Positions 11,194 through 22,410 of a stretch of DNA of 64,000 nucleotides are shown one piece after another. The translations under genes and the position numbers were made by a program. The notes below the pieces were generated by a model. It saw only the letters and a program-made list of their open reading frames with translations. It had not been told where the DNA came from and ran no database searches. The stretch is from Gigantopelta aegis (lineage: Eukaryota; Mollusca; Gastropoda; Neomphalida; Peltospiridae). Positions within the stretch are counted from its first letter, which is position 1, and each line of letters starts with the position of its first letter. The stretch lies in NCBI RefSeq assembly GCF_016097555.1, contig NC_054701.1:63081543-63145542 (forward strand). The letters are read 5' to 3'.

Positions 11194-11575
11194 GACCGGC
11201 CTCGGTGGCGTCGTGGCAGGCCATCGGTCTACAGGCTGGTAGATACTGGGTTCGGATCCCAGTCGAGGCATGGGATTTTTAATCCAGATACCGACTCCAA
11301 GCCTTGAGTGAGTGCTCCGCAAGGCTCAATGGGTAGGTGTAAACCACTTGCACCGACCAGTGATCCATAACTGTAAAGGCCATGGTTTGTGCTATCCTGC
11401 CTGTGGGAAGCGCAAATAAAAGATCCCTTGCTGCTAATCGGAAGAGTAGCCCATGTAGTGGCGACAGCGGGTTTCCTCTCAAAATCTGTGTGGTCCTTAA
11501 CCATATGTCTGACGCCATATAACCGTAAATAAAATGTGTTGAGTGCGTCGTTAAATAAAACATTCCTTTCTTTCT
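11194..11575 (+). mobile_element. 2A composite SINE, full length
   Basis: Head 2 (GGCCTCGGTGGCGTCGTGG, then GGTTCGGATCCCAG) is fused to the core usually found with head 1 (AAAAGATCCCTTGCTGCTAA) and to tail A. Confidence 0.88.
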
Positions 11576-11593
11576 TTCTTTTTTCTTTCGATA

Positions 11594-11809
11594 TGCAGGG
11601 GCGGGTCGTAGCCCAGTGGCATAGCGCTCGCCTGATGCGCTTTCGGTCTAGGACGAGTCGATCCTAGTCGGTGGGTTTTTGTTCCAACCAGTGCACCACG
11701 ACTGGTATATCAAAGGCCATGGTATGTGCTATCCTGTCTGTGGGATGTTGCATATAAAAGATCCCTAGTTAATAATGAACACATATAGTGGGTTTCCTCT
11801 CTAAGAATT
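11594..11809 (+). mobile_element. Head-1 SINE, truncated inside its core
   Basis: GGGCGGGTCGTAGCCCAGTGG runs to CTCTCTAAGAATTT, where it stops at the inverted-duplication breakpoint. It is the copy of the 1B SINE at 12303-12608. Confidence 0.8.
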
Positions 11810-12030
11810 TACTGGTTCAACAAAGGCCATGGTTTGTGCTATCCTGCCTGTGGGAAGCGCAAATAAAAGATCCCTTACTGCTAATCGGAAGAGTAGCCCA
11901 TGTAGTGGCGACAGCGGGTTTCCTCTCTCAATATCTGTGTGGTCCTTAACCATATGTCTGACGCCATATAACCGTAAATGCAATGTGTTGAGTGCGTCGT
12001 TAAATAAAACATTTCTTTCTTTCATTTCGT
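11810..12030 (+). mobile_element. Core plus tail A SINE fragment
   Basis: It begins ACTGGTTCAACAAAGGCC and runs through a complete tail A. Its core (GGGAAGCGCAAATAAAAG) is of the 2A type, so it may be a headless 2A copy. Confidence 0.8.
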
Positions 12031-12302
12031 TGACAAAAACAACTAAATGAAGGACCCCCAAGTCGAGCACACGAAAGCACGTGCAGTGTGCACACGCGAA
12101 ACAAACACGTCTTACCGCGTGGAGCTCCAAACTGGGAATCTTTTGTTTAATGCATATATTTAGTTCATTATTTTTATCATTAGCTTTACTATTGGTGGGT
12201 CACCAGACTTTGTTTATATGTATAATTATATGTATAAACCATATGTAAGCACAGAAATAAAGCATTTTGTATTGTTGTATTGTATTGTATATCGAAAGTT
12301 AA

Positions 12303-12608
12303 AAAAGTTTGTTTGTTTTGTTTAACGACGCATCTAGAGAACATTGATTTTACTAATTATCGGCTATTGGATGTCAAACATTTGGTAATTTTAACAAATT
12401 CTTAGAGAGGAAACCCACTATATGTGTTCATTATTAACTAGGGATCTTTTATATGCAACATCCCACAGACAGGATAGCACATACCATGGCCTTTGATATA
12501 CCAGTCGTGGTGCACTGGTTGGAACAAAAACCCACCGACTAGGATCGACTCGTCCTAGACCGAAAGCGCATCAGGCGAGCGCTATGCCACTGGGCTACGA
12601 CCCGCCCC
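12303..12608 (-). mobile_element. 1B SINE, full length
   Basis: Tail B (TTTAACGACGCATCTAGAGA), core and head 1 ending CTGGGCTACGACCCGCCCC are present. Its right part lies in the inverted-duplication arm. Confidence 0.87.
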
Positions 12609-13010
12609 TGCATATCGAAAGAAAAAAGAAAGAAAGAAAGGAATGTTTTATTTAACGACGCACTCAACACATTTTATTTACGGTTATATGGCGTCAGACA
12701 TATGGTTAAGGACCACACAGATTTTGAGAGGAAACCCGCTGTCGCCACTACATGGGCTACTCTTCCGATTAGCAGCAAGGGATCTTTTATTTGCGCTTCC
12801 CACAGGCAGGATAGCACAAACCATGGCCTTTACAGTTATGGATCACTGGTCGGTGCAAGTGGTTTACACATACCCATTGAGCCTTGCGGAGCACTCACTC
12901 AGGGTTTGGAGTCGGTATCTGGATTAAAAATCCCATGCCTCAACTGGGATCCGAACCCAGTACCTACCAGCCTGTAGACAGATGGCCTACCACGACGCCA
13001 CCGAGGCCGG
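12399..13010 (-). repeat. Right arm of the 0.6-kb inverted duplication
   Basis: The reverse-oriented counterpart of 11194-11809. Here the 1B SINE runs on intact into its tail (12303-12608), so this side is likely the original and the left arm the copy. Confidence 0.85.
12625..13010 (-). mobile_element. 2A composite SINE, full length
   Basis: Tail A, core and head 2 (CGCCACCGAGGCCGGTCA at the right) are present. This is the inverted twin of 11194-11575. Confidence 0.87.
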
Positions 13011-13670
13011 TCATATCGAAAGAGTGTTACTCTAGAATAAAAATGTCATCCGTCAGACCAAGATATTATAACTAGCCTATCTGTCTAAAATGAAATTCCT
13101 AATATTAATCACTGAATTTGTGTGGGCACTTTTCAGTTCGGGGCACTTAGCTTTTCAGTTCGGGACACTTTCCAGTTCGGTGTCCGAACCCTCCCTGGAT
13201 CCGCGTCTGTTGCGTTTCTTCTCCTCGGTATTTGCACTTCTCAATTTTGATTGTGACAGATTGCTCGTGTTACCTAACACGCAGTGCTCGTAAGAAAAAG
13301 AAGAAAATACAACCTCCAAAGATATATCGTTTAGAGTCTGTTAACTCGTTTACACGCTGCACGTATAAACGTCAAGCGATATTTATGTATCCGTTGTCAG
13401 AGTAATCACATGTCGGAGGATGTAATTTAAATGCACCACACCTTTTAAAAACAAACGATTTATTTTAAACTTGGTGACTTTAAAACCTGCTGGCAAGTGA
13501 TAACTATACTTCGTACAAGCACTGCCAGTGCCCCTTGCTTCCGACGTCTTCTATTTTCTTATTCAATTTGTAAAAATATTGGTTAAAATATAAATAAAGT
13601 AGAAATAACCCATAGTGAAAAATATCGTTACTTGCGTAGTTTGAAATATATATTTTTTTCTTTTTTTTCT
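13011..13670. other. No gene recognised; short TTCAGTTCGG triplication
   Basis: Near 13130-13185 the word CAGTTCGG recurs three times at 20-30-bp spacing. The remainder is AT-rich. Confidence 0.45.
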
Positions 13671-13680
13671 TTTTTTTGCT

Positions 13681-13975
13681 CAGTAGTTTGAGTGCTCGCT
13701 TGAGGTGCTTGCCTCGCATGATCGAACCACCTCGGTGGATTCATTCAACTGATTAGGGTCTTTTCTCGTTCCATCCAGTTAACAACAACTGGTTAAAGGC
13801 CGTGGTATGTGTTTTCCTGTCTGTGGGAAAGTGCATATATAAAATCCCTGGCTGCATTAGGAAACATATGTAGCGGGTTTCCGCTGATGACTACGAGTCC
13901 GAATGATTAAATGTTTGACATCCAATAGCCGATGATTAATTAATCAGTGTGCTCTAGTGGTGTAGTTAGACACAA
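13681..13975 (+). mobile_element. 1B SINE with a diverged head
   Basis: A weak head (GTGCTCGCTTGAGGTGC) leads to clear core (GGCCGTGGTATGTG) and tail B (AATAGCCGATGATTAAT, CTAGTGGTGTAGTTAG). Confidence 0.75.
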
Positions 13976-15217
13976 CACACTTTAAAGGAATGCTAAAGCA
14001 AGGCTTTTGGACTGGTGTGCATATTCAACGATATATAATGCACATTATTGCTTAATATCAACAAGTATAATCGTATAGTTAATTAATAAAACGGTTAAAT
14101 GTGAAGGCTATTATATATAACGGGCGCAGCCATTTTGTACCATCCCAGTGAATACGCCCTCTGGCGAGCTCGTGGTTACGTAATACCTAACGTGTCACGT
14201 CAGGAATTAGTCTTCGAACTGAAGAAACAAGACATACCTGATTTTTGCGGATCCATCGCAATGTTCTATAATAATATACATCCCTGTAACACAGCAACGT
14301 GTATATGTGGTTTATTTTTCAATACAAAATAAACCACCATTGTCAAAGTGTTGAAATAACTGTATTATATTCTGTAGGCCTATATAAATTAACCCACGTA
14401 CTGAAATAATAGTCGGAATGTTTTCTTGCTTAATTGGTCTTTTCTTTCCGTGGCCTGTACCTGTGGTTCTTGATTGGCAGGTGTATATTTAGACGGTCCC
14501 TAGACACCGTGTCTAGACACACTAAAAAGACGTGCCTCTTTTATGAAGTTCACAGGGTATTGTGTGATAACCTCAAATCGTAATGAACTTTACCAGCTTT
14601 ATTACTGTAAGTAATTCTGTAAAACCCTTGAATAAATAGACTTTCCCATCTAAAATCACAAAACTGACCAATTACGTAGTCCCAGAGAAAAGAAAATTAT
14701 CACTTGGGTATCGCGAGTAGTCGTTTTTGCTCGAATGTATCCTACCAATAGGCCTAATAATATGCATTTCGTTATATTGATGCAAATTGAAATATATTTA
14801 GTTAAATAGTTTATTATACTATCAAGTCATTTATGTTGTTTTGCAAGTCAGGTTGATTAAAGCGAAGCGCCTTGTCGTAAATTAGAGCATTTGTTTACAC
14901 TGTGCATAATAGAGAAGTTGGACGTCAGAAAAAGAAACAAAATGGCTGCCCCCAGTTAGCAGGAATAATCACGGTTTTTTATGAATTCTAAAATTACGCG
15001 TTTTTCATTTGTTAAAGCGTCAGTATGTGTTGGTGGTCCGGGTATGCATCTTTCCAACACATAAGGCTCTTGTTAGAGTTTAGTCTATCTTTAACTTTTT
15101 TTTCCTTTTACTTTTTTATCCTGCATAGCATTACATACGAAACAGGTAGGTCTCCAACTAGATACAAATTAACAAAATAATAATCAAATAAAAAGTATCC
15201 TAGGATAAACTAATAAA
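13976..15217. other. No gene or known repeat recognised
   Basis: This 1.2-kb stretch is AT-rich with a CpG-containing patch near 14125-14230 that carries a 65-codon frame without recognisable motifs. An AAAATGGCTGCC word occurs near 14940. I make no call. Confidence 0.4.
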
Positions 15218-15500
15218 ACCGGCCTCGGTGATGTAATGGTTAAGCCACCGGACTTAAGGCTGGTAGATACTGGGTTCGCATCCCGGTACCGGCTCCCACC
15301 CAGAGTGAGTTTTAAGGACTCAATGGGTAGGTGTAAGGCCACTACACCGACTTCTCTCTCACTAACAAACGAACCACTAACTCTGTTCTGGACAGACAGC
15401 CCAGATAGCTGAGATGTGTACCCAGGGCAGCGTGCTTGAACCTTAATAGGATAGAAGCATGATAAAAATAAACATAAATGAATGAATGAATGAATGAACT
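15218..15500 (+). mobile_element. 2C SINE, full length with AATG repeat end
   Basis: Head 2 (GGCCTCGGTGATGTAATGG), GGGTTCGCATCCCGG and tail C ending in repeated AATG are present. Confidence 0.87.
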
Positions 15501-15810
15501 AATCAAGAAAATATAGGCCTACTTTCAAACTTTCAAACTCCATGAGTGCTCAACCAAAATTCTTCACTGTGGGTTGTTATTCTGTTTAATTAATATTCAG
15601 GGGTCGAACCTTAAATAAATTAAAATTAATAGGTATAGAAGAACTGAACTACTTCCATTGTGTTCATTGATCACTAAAACCATGGGTTAAATGCAAGAAT
15701 TACTTTTCTGTATGAAACAATAAGCAATTTATTGCCATTTTCTCCATTTGAACCACCATATTGGCAACCATCTTGTATTCAGGTGACCCATTTATGAAAT
15801 CTGAATTATG

Positions 15811-16119
15811 AAGGAAGGAAATGCTTTATTTAACGACGCACTCAACACATTTTATTTACGGTTATATGGCGTCAGACATATGGTTAAGGACCACACAGAT
15901 ATTGAGAGAGGAAACCCGTTGTCGCCATGTGCTACTCTTTTCGATTAGCAGCAAAATATCTTTTATATGCACCATCCAACATACAGGGTAGTACATACCA
16001 CGGCCTTTGATATGTCAGTCGTGATGCAATAACCCAATGGGCCGGGCCCACCGACGGAGATCGATCCCAGATCGACCGCGCATCGAGCGAGCGCTTTACC
16101 ACTGGGCTACGTCCTGCCT
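15811..16119 (-). mobile_element. 1A SINE, near full length
   Basis: Tail A, a shortened core and head 1 (GCGAGCGCTTTACCACTGGG) are present in reverse. Confidence 0.88.
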
Positions 16120-16500
16120 GTTCAGGGGTCGAATTTTTACTTTTGGGGGGCACGGCAAATGTTGCCTTCGTTTTAATAATACAAATTAGAGCACCATTAC
16201 AAGTTGGAGGGGCACCGAGGGAAACCTTTCCTTTAAAACATGGGAACGAAGGCAACTTAATATTTATATCTTGACTAACGCGTTTACAAAATGCACATAA
16301 AAAGAAATTTTTTTTTGTTATTTCAAATTCCTTTACTTTTTACGTAAAGCCAGACTGGAATTTTTTATGAAACAAGATATACATTTGTTTACAGATTTAT
16401 AGGAGTCGTTAATGTTTTGTGTAACGTATTATTCAGTACATAATTAATTATTTAGTTATTTTTAGGTTTCTAAGTGAAAAGCTATTGTACATAGTTTAAA
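16120..16500. other. No feature recognised
   Basis: AT-rich sequence. TTCAGGGGTCGAA near 16121 also occurs at 15596, hinting at an old repeat split by the SINE between them. Confidence 0.4.
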
Positions 16501-16653
16501 CAGTGGCGTAGGAAGGTGTGTGTGTGTTTGGGGGTGGGGGGTGGGCGCACACTTTTATATTTACACACTGTTACACTATTATAAAGCAAAATATCTGAAA
16601 AGTGGGAGGCACATTCCCCCCTCCCCCACCCACCCCCCGCTTCTTACGCCAGT
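16501..16653. mobile_element. GTGGCGTA-ended short DNA element, copy 1
   Basis: AGTGGCGTAGGAAG is inverted at the right as CTTCTTACGCCAGT. The internal words TTTATATTTACACAC and TATTATAAAGCAAA recur in the copy at 59649-59786. Confidence 0.75.
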
Positions 16654-16824
16654 GCTAAATATACACACACGCACGAATGTACGCATCCACGTACAACAAA
16701 AACCGAAGCCAGATATACAAAAAAACAAACAACCTAGGATACGATAATTTCCAGAAATAACATATATGTTTAAGACACATTAATACCTACCCTATATTAT
16801 TTGAATCGTTTTGTACTGCAATCC

Positions 16825-17035
16825 CACCATGAGAGGTAGTGGGTTCGCATCCCGGTACGGGCTCCCACTCAGAGCGAGTTTAACGACTCAATGGGTGGGT
16901 GCTGACTTTTCTCTCACCAGTCACGAACAACTAACAACTAATCCATTGATCTGGACAGACGGTCCAGATAGCTGAGGTGTGTGTCCAGGACAGCGTGTTT
17001 GAACTTTAATTGGATATAAACACCAAAATAAGTAA
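16825..17035 (+). mobile_element. 2C SINE, head truncated
   Basis: It starts near the B box (GTGGGTTCGCATCCCGG) and runs through tail C. Confidence 0.82.
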
Positions 17036-17474
17036 AAACAAACAAGCTATAATATCTTGTCATTTCCAGGTAGACAAAATGGAAAATGGGCACTTCATAT
17101 TTTCGGGGGGGGGGGGGGGGGGGCAACTCCCCCTTGCCCCCATCACACGTACGGCCCTGAAGATAACATAGCAGATTCGTAATATCACGTGAAGATCAGT
17201 AAACAACTCGAAATCGTTGAACCTTTATCTTTTATTTACAAGTAATCTAGCTCTCTTTTGCTGCTTTTGTTTAACCGCCGAGTGACTTTAATAAACACGC
17301 AAGGTGGATTACGCTGATAACTTTCACTCAATTAAAAACAAACTTAGCTGTTATGTCACCGAGACATTTTAAAGGAAAAGTTCAAAGATATTATGCAGAA
17401 CCAAAATCCAGCCTATGCTGGTGTGGTGTGCAAGTTTGTTCATGATTATACATCTGTTACCAATAATTAGTCCT
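17036..17474. other. G-tract element remnant and unique sequence
   Basis: A 20-G run (17104-17123) and the word CGTACGGCCCTGAAG suggest the right end of the element class seen whole at 24512-24696. The remainder is unassigned. Confidence 0.4.
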
Positions 17475-17658
17475 TATTTAAGCTGTATCCTAACCGGCCG
17501 CGAGCGATTATTTTAGAAATCATTGCTTTCAAGTGCCGCATTATAACCGCGCGCGTGCGACGCGACATATATATCTGTCGCGCCGTACGTTAAAGAAATG
17601 GCTCGCGTCGCTCGCGTCGCTCGCGTCACGCGCGTCCGGTTAGGATACAGCTTAAATA
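17475..17658. mobile_element. CpG-rich inverted-repeat short element
   Basis: A perfect 23-bp inverted repeat (TTAAGCTGTATCCTAACCGG within it) bounds 184 bp. The centre is rich in CG, with repeated CGCTCGCGT words and the inner palindromic pair GACGCGACA/TGTCGCGCC. TTAA at both edges would fit piggyBac-type target choice, but the inverted repeat extends past it. Confidence 0.75.
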
Positions 17659-17880
17659 GAATAGTATGTTTGTATGTGTCTTGTTTGTGCATATGGTTTG
17701 TATCCAATTCCGTATATGGAATGTTTATATGCAATAACGTTTTTATCTTTTATCTTTTTCCTGCAGATACAACGTTGTAACTCCAATGCTTGTCTACAAT
17801 GGTGAGAATTAGCTTTTAAATGTGGAAGATAAATCATGTTTTTGTTATCAGGTCATCACTGTAACTACAATGCTAGTCTA

Positions 17881-18068
17881 GGGTTCGCAGCCCGGTACCG
17901 GCTCCAACCCAGAGCGAGTTCTTAAGGGCTCAATGGGTAGGTGTACGGCCACTACACCCTCATCTGTCTCACTAACCACTGACAACTAACCCTGAGGTGT
18001 GTGCCCAGGACAGCGTGCTTGAACCTTAATTGGATATAAGCACGAAAATAAGTTGAAATGAAATGAAA
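17881..18068 (+). mobile_element. 2C SINE, 5' truncated, inside the 84-bp array
   Basis: It starts at GGGTTCGCAGCCCGG and ends in GAAATGAAATGAAAT. Flanking array units continue on both sides. Confidence 0.82.
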
Positions 18069-18587
18069 TCATTGTAACTCCAATGCTAGTCTACAATGGT
18101 GAGTATTAGCTTTAAAATGTGGAAGATACAATGATGTTTTTGGTATCAGATCATCATTTAACTCCAGTCCTAATCTACAGTGGTGAGAATTAGCTGGGGA
18201 ATGTGGAAGATACGATGATGTTTTTGTTATCAGGTCATCGCTGTAACTCCAATGCTAGTCTACTGTGACGAGAATTAGCTTTAAAATGTGAAAGATACGA
18301 TGATGTTTTTGTTATTAGGTCATAAATGAAACTCCAATGTTAGTCTACAGTGGTGAGAATTAGTTGGGGAATGTGGAAGATATGATGATGTTTTTGTTAT
18401 CAGGTCATCGTTGTAACTCCAATGCTAGTCTACAATGGTGAGAATTAGCTGGGAAATGTGGAAGATACAATGTTGTTTTGGTTATCAGGCCATCACTGTA
18501 ACTCCAATACTAGTCTACAGTGGTGAGAATTAGCTTTAAAATGTGGAAGATACAATGATGTTTTTGTTATCAGGTCATCATTGTAAC

Positions 18588-18844
18588 ATCGGCCTCGGTG
18601 GCGTCGTGGTTAAGCTATCGGACTACAGGCTGGTAGATACAGGTTTCGCAGCCCGGTACCAGCTCCAACCCAAAGCGAGTTCTTAAGGGCTCAATGGGTA
18701 GGTGTACGGCCACTACACCCTCATCTTTCTCACTAACCACTAAACACTGACAACTAACCCACTGTCCTGGACAGACAACCCAAATAGCTGAGGTGTGTGC
18801 CCAGGACAACGTGCTTGAACGAAAATAATTGGAAATGAAATGAA
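18588..18844 (+). mobile_element. 2C SINE, full length, 11-bp target duplication
   Basis: ATCATTGTAAC occurs at 18577-18587 and 18845-18855. The head starts ATCGGCCTCGGTGGCGTCG. Confidence 0.9.
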
Positions 18845-19795
18845 ATCATTGTAACTCCAATGCTAGTGTACAGTGGTGAGAATTGGCTAAAACATGAGGA
18901 ATATACAATGATGTTTTTGTTGTCAGGTCATTGCTGTAACTCCAATGTAGTCTACAGTGTCAGTGATGAGAATTAGCTTTTAAATGTTGTATTTATCAGG
19001 TCATCACTGTAACTCTAATGTTAGTCGACAGTGGTGAAAAGTAGCTTTAAAATGTGGAACATACAATATTGTTTTTGTTATCAGGTCATCACCGTAACTC
19101 CAATACTAGTGTACAGTGGTGAAAATTGGCTGAAAAATGTAGAACATACAATGATGTTTTTGTTATCAGGTCATCACTGTAACTAATGTTAGTCGACATT
19201 GGCGAGAATTAGCTGAGAAATGTGGAAGATACAATGTTGTTTTTGTTATCAGGACATCGCTGTAACTCCAATGCTAGTCTACAGTGGCGAGAATTAGCTT
19301 TTAAATGTAAAATATACGATAATGTTTTTGTTATTAGGTCATCAATGAAACTCCAATGCTAGTCTACAGTGGTGAAAATTAGCTGGAAAATGTGGAAGAT
19401 ACAATGTTGTTTGTGTTATCAGGTCATCACTGTAACTCTAGTGTTAGTCACCAGTGGTGAGAATTGGCTGAAAAATGTGGAAGAAAACACTTTAACCAGT
19501 AAGACGATAGCTTGATCCATTGACTGATATTGGTAAAGTATTTAGATCAAGTAACCCATTCGCAATGACAACATGTACACAGGCGTGGTGCTCTTCGTAA
19601 TAAGGGAGGAAAATACTTCTGGAATGATTGTGCAGACAGGAGTCCAGTATTGGGTTCTTTGTAAATAAATGAAGTCGGGTGAAATAGGGGTTAATAGGTT
19701 TATCGTCCGTGTAGAGCACGTGTGTCTTTCATCACACCACAGATGTATCAGGTGTTCACTTTAGTTAGCACAAATAATTACTTTATAGATAAAGA

Positions 19796-19970
19796 ACGAG
19801 AGAGAGAGAGAGAGACAGAGAGGAAGAAGGAAAGAAATGTTTTATTTAACGACGCACTCAACACATTGAGAGAGAGAGAGAGAGAGATGGATAGATGGAT
19901 GGATGGATGGATGGACAGACAGACGGACGGACGGATGGGTGGGTGGGTGTTGATGGATAGATAGTAAGGT
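19796..19970 (+). repeat. GA, GGAT and GACG microsatellites
   Basis: AGAG repeats change into GGAT, GACA, GACG and GGGT repeats up to the next SINE. Confidence 0.85.
19829..19868 (-). mobile_element. Tail A SINE stub of about 40 bp in a GA repeat
   Basis: AAATGTTTTATTTAACGACG and the next 17 bp are the extreme 3' end of tail A, bounded on both sides by AGAG repeats. Confidence 0.8.
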
Positions 19971-20228
19971 TTGTTTAACGACACAATTAGAACACATTGA
20001 TTTATTAATCATCGTCTACTGGATATCAAACATTTGGTAATCTTGACATATAGCCTTAAGTGAGAAAACCGGCTACATTTTGTTCATTAGTAGCAAGGGA
20101 TCTTTTATATGCAGCATTCCACAGACCGGATAGCACACACCATGGCCTTTTCAGATATACCAGTCACGGTGCACTGGCTGGAACGAGAAATAGCTCAAAT
20201 GGGCCCACCGAAAGGGATCGATCCTAGA
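19971..20228 (-). mobile_element. 1B SINE, head truncated
   Basis: Tail B, core and part of head 1 to AAGGGATCGATCC. The flanks both read GATGGATAGATA, a likely target duplication in the microsatellite. Confidence 0.82.
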
Positions 20229-20245
20229 ATGATGGATAGATAAAT

Positions 20246-20408
20246 AAAAGTTTGTTTTCTTAACGACATCACTAGAGCACAATGATTTATTAATCATCGG
20301 TTACTGGATGTCAAACATATGGCCATTTTGACACAGTCTTAGAGAGGAAACCCGCTACATCTATTGGCAGCAAGGGATCATTTATATGCACCATCCCCAC
20401 AGATTGAT
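20246..20408 (-). mobile_element. 1B SINE, tail and core only
   Basis: Tail B (ACATCACTAGAGCAC) and core to GCACCATCCCCACAGA. Confidence 0.82.
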
Positions 20409-20676
20409 ATATAAATGCATGGACGTGTGGAAAAACTTATGTGTGCTTTGGGTAAATGGCTAGATGCATTGGATTAATCATGGGTGGATGAATAGTTGTA
20501 TGGATGCAGGAATGAATGGATGGGTAGATCGATAAGTGGATAGATATGAGGGTGGGCGGATTGAATCAACGAAGGAATGGATCATCTGAAACTATGTCAA
20601 GCTGTTCACAGTGATACAAGTCTCCTCAAGATTTGGGGGAGGTGGAGGGGAGGAGATAGACCTCAGGCGAGTACTT

Positions 20677-20770
20677 TGTGGTCCTTAACCATATGTCTGA
20701 CGCCATATAACCGTAAATAAAATGTGTTGAGTGCATCGTTAAAAAAAAAAAACCCATTTCTTTCTTTCAA
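20677..20770 (+). mobile_element. Tail A SINE fragment with 10-bp target duplication
   Basis: GCGAGTACTT lies at 20667-20676 and 20771-20780, so the 94-bp fragment inserted as a 5'-truncated copy. Confidence 0.82.
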
Positions 20771-20780
20771 GCGAGTACTT

Positions 20781-21204
20781 ATCACTGAGTTAGATAGAAC
20801 CGGCCCAGAGAAGACAAGCAGATTCCGCTAAACACTTTCTCACACACTTTGATAAATAGAATATACATCATAATTACTATATTGTATATCAATTATAACA
20901 GTATATCTTACAATTTAATACCCCTCCCCCTCCTAAAAAGTTTTTTTTTTAAATTGAAGAAAAAAAAAAAAGAAAGAAAGAAAGAAAAGAATAATTCAAC
21001 GCAGAAAAAACAAAACCCGTCAAGACAGTTGGCAAATTTATTATGATAAGAACTTGCACATCGAGTGCACAGTATAATTTTAAAAAATAATAAATTTACT
21101 GACCAATATTTATTTATTTACTAAAGCAGTGCCGTATCCAGCGGAGGTGTGAAAAGGGGGGAGGGGCAGTTTCACTCCTAGAAAACTATTCATTCATTTA
21201 TAGT
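20781..21204. other. AT-rich sequence, no gene recognised
   Basis: A poly-T/poly-A pair and AAAG repeats near 20940-20990 are the only structures seen. Confidence 0.45.
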
Positions 21205-21505
21205 TATTTTCGTGCTTATAGTCAATTAGGTTCAAGCACACTGTCCTGGGCACACACCTCAGCTATCTGGACTGTCTGCCCAGGAAAGTGGGTTAGTGTT
21301 TAGTTATTAGTGAGAATTCGACGCCATATAACCGTAAATAAAATGTGTTGAGTGCGTCGTTAAATAAAACAGTTTCTTCCTTCCTTATTAGTGAGAGAGT
21401 CGTTAAACTCGCGCTGGGTGGAAGCCGGTACCGGGAGGCGAACCCAGTATCTCCCATCCTTATGTTCGATGCCTTAACCACTACTATACAACATCGGGGC
21501 CGGTA
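21205..21505 (-). mobile_element. 2C SINE interrupted by a tail A stub
   Basis: Tail C at the left (TCAATTAGGTTCAAGCACAC) and head 2 at the right are separated by the 69-bp insertion at 21316-21384. Confidence 0.83.
21316..21384 (+). mobile_element. 69-bp tail A stub, 12-bp target duplication
   Basis: Only the last part of tail A, beginning near GACGCCATATAACCG, is present. TTATTAGTGAGA flanks it at 21304-21315 and 21385-21396. Confidence 0.88.
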
Positions 21506-22073
21506 GAACAAAATATGGAGAAGATCCTCTACCGTACCTTGATTCTTTCTGTACTGTCGCCCCACTTATTTCAGGCTAGGTACAAACATTACTGAAAGGG
21601 AAGTCTATGCCCCTTGCTTTTTTTACACTAATGTATTTGAGAAGTACATATTGTAGGCTCAAGAAGTGAAAATTGCAGAGCGTATTCTGCAGCTGTTGCG
21701 TAGATTGACACACGTGGACGGATTCATAATTGCTTTACCGGCTTCCGCGATGTGCAAATAGGATAGTTTATGTCTTAGTTCGTCATATATATTGCAGTAT
21801 AAAGAAAATTGTATTTGCATAGTCTGGGAACGTTCTTCTTTTTTTTCTTTTCTTTTTTTGGTGTAGATAAGCATGCAGACGTAATCAGGAATTCCCAAAA
21901 GTGGATCCAGTTTAAAGCTGCAATCACACCTCCAGCATTTTATAACACTCATTCCTATACTAATACAAAATACAAACACAACTGCTGTTTTAATAATACG
22001 CATGTGTTTTCGAAGTATGGTCAACTGTCTTCCGCCATGTGGGTTGGGGTTTGTTTTTTGGGTTTTTTATATA
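21506..22073. other. No gene recognised
   Basis: AT-rich; a minus-strand frame of 121 codons (21659-22024) has a hydrophobic start but also low-complexity Lys/Glu and no splice or family support. Confidence 0.4.
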
Positions 22074-22085
22074 CAGAGATTACTA

Positions 22086-22396
22086 AAATTAAAGTTTGTT
22101 TTGTTTAGCAGCAGCACCATTAGAGCACATTGATTTATCAATCATCTGCTTTTGACATTTTCTAATTTTGACGTATTGTTTCAGAAAGGAAAATCCGCTG
22201 CATTTTTCCATTAGTGACAAGGGATCTTTTATATACACCATTCCACAGACAAGATAGTACATACCACGGCCTTTGATATACCAGTCGTGGTACACTGGTT
22301 GGAACGAGATATAGCTCAATGGGCTCATCAACGGGGGTCGATTCTAAACCGACCGCGCATCAAGCGAACGTTTTACCACTGGGCTACGTCCCGCCC
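22086..22396 (-). mobile_element. 1B SINE, full length, 12-bp target duplication
   Basis: CAGAGATTACTA lies at 22074-22085 and 22397-22408. Head 1 ends GGGCTACGTCCCGCCC. Confidence 0.92.
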
Positions 22397-22410
22397 CAGA
22401 GATTACTAGA

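Larger units (their letters stand above)
11194..11809 (+). repeat. Left arm of a 0.6-kb inverted duplication (2A SINE plus truncated 1B SINE)
   Basis: This arm is the near-identical reverse complement of about 12399-13010. It contains a whole composite 2A SINE (11194 to about 11575), then a head-1 SINE cut at 11809. About five differences in the first 300 bp imply a few percent divergence at most. Confidence 0.85.
17771..19482 (+). repeat. 84-bp minisatellite interrupted by two SINEs
   Basis: The unit (ATGCTAGTCTACAGTGGTGA, then AATTAGCTTTAAAATGTGG and TGATGTTTTTGTTATCAGG) is about 84 bp. It repeats roughly fifteen times with moderate divergence. Two 2C SINEs lie inside (17881-18068 and 18588-18844), the second with an 11-bp target duplication made of array sequence. 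Confidence 0.85.

Noticed and set aside
11279-12977. Repeated frames beginning MFYLTTHSTHFIYGYMASDI
   Set aside because: They are translations of SINE tail A and core, recurring wherever the SINE is inserted.
21659-22024. Minus-strand 121-codon frame with a hydrophobic start
   Set aside because: Low-complexity Lys/Glu stretch, no splice sites or family resemblance; likely chance.
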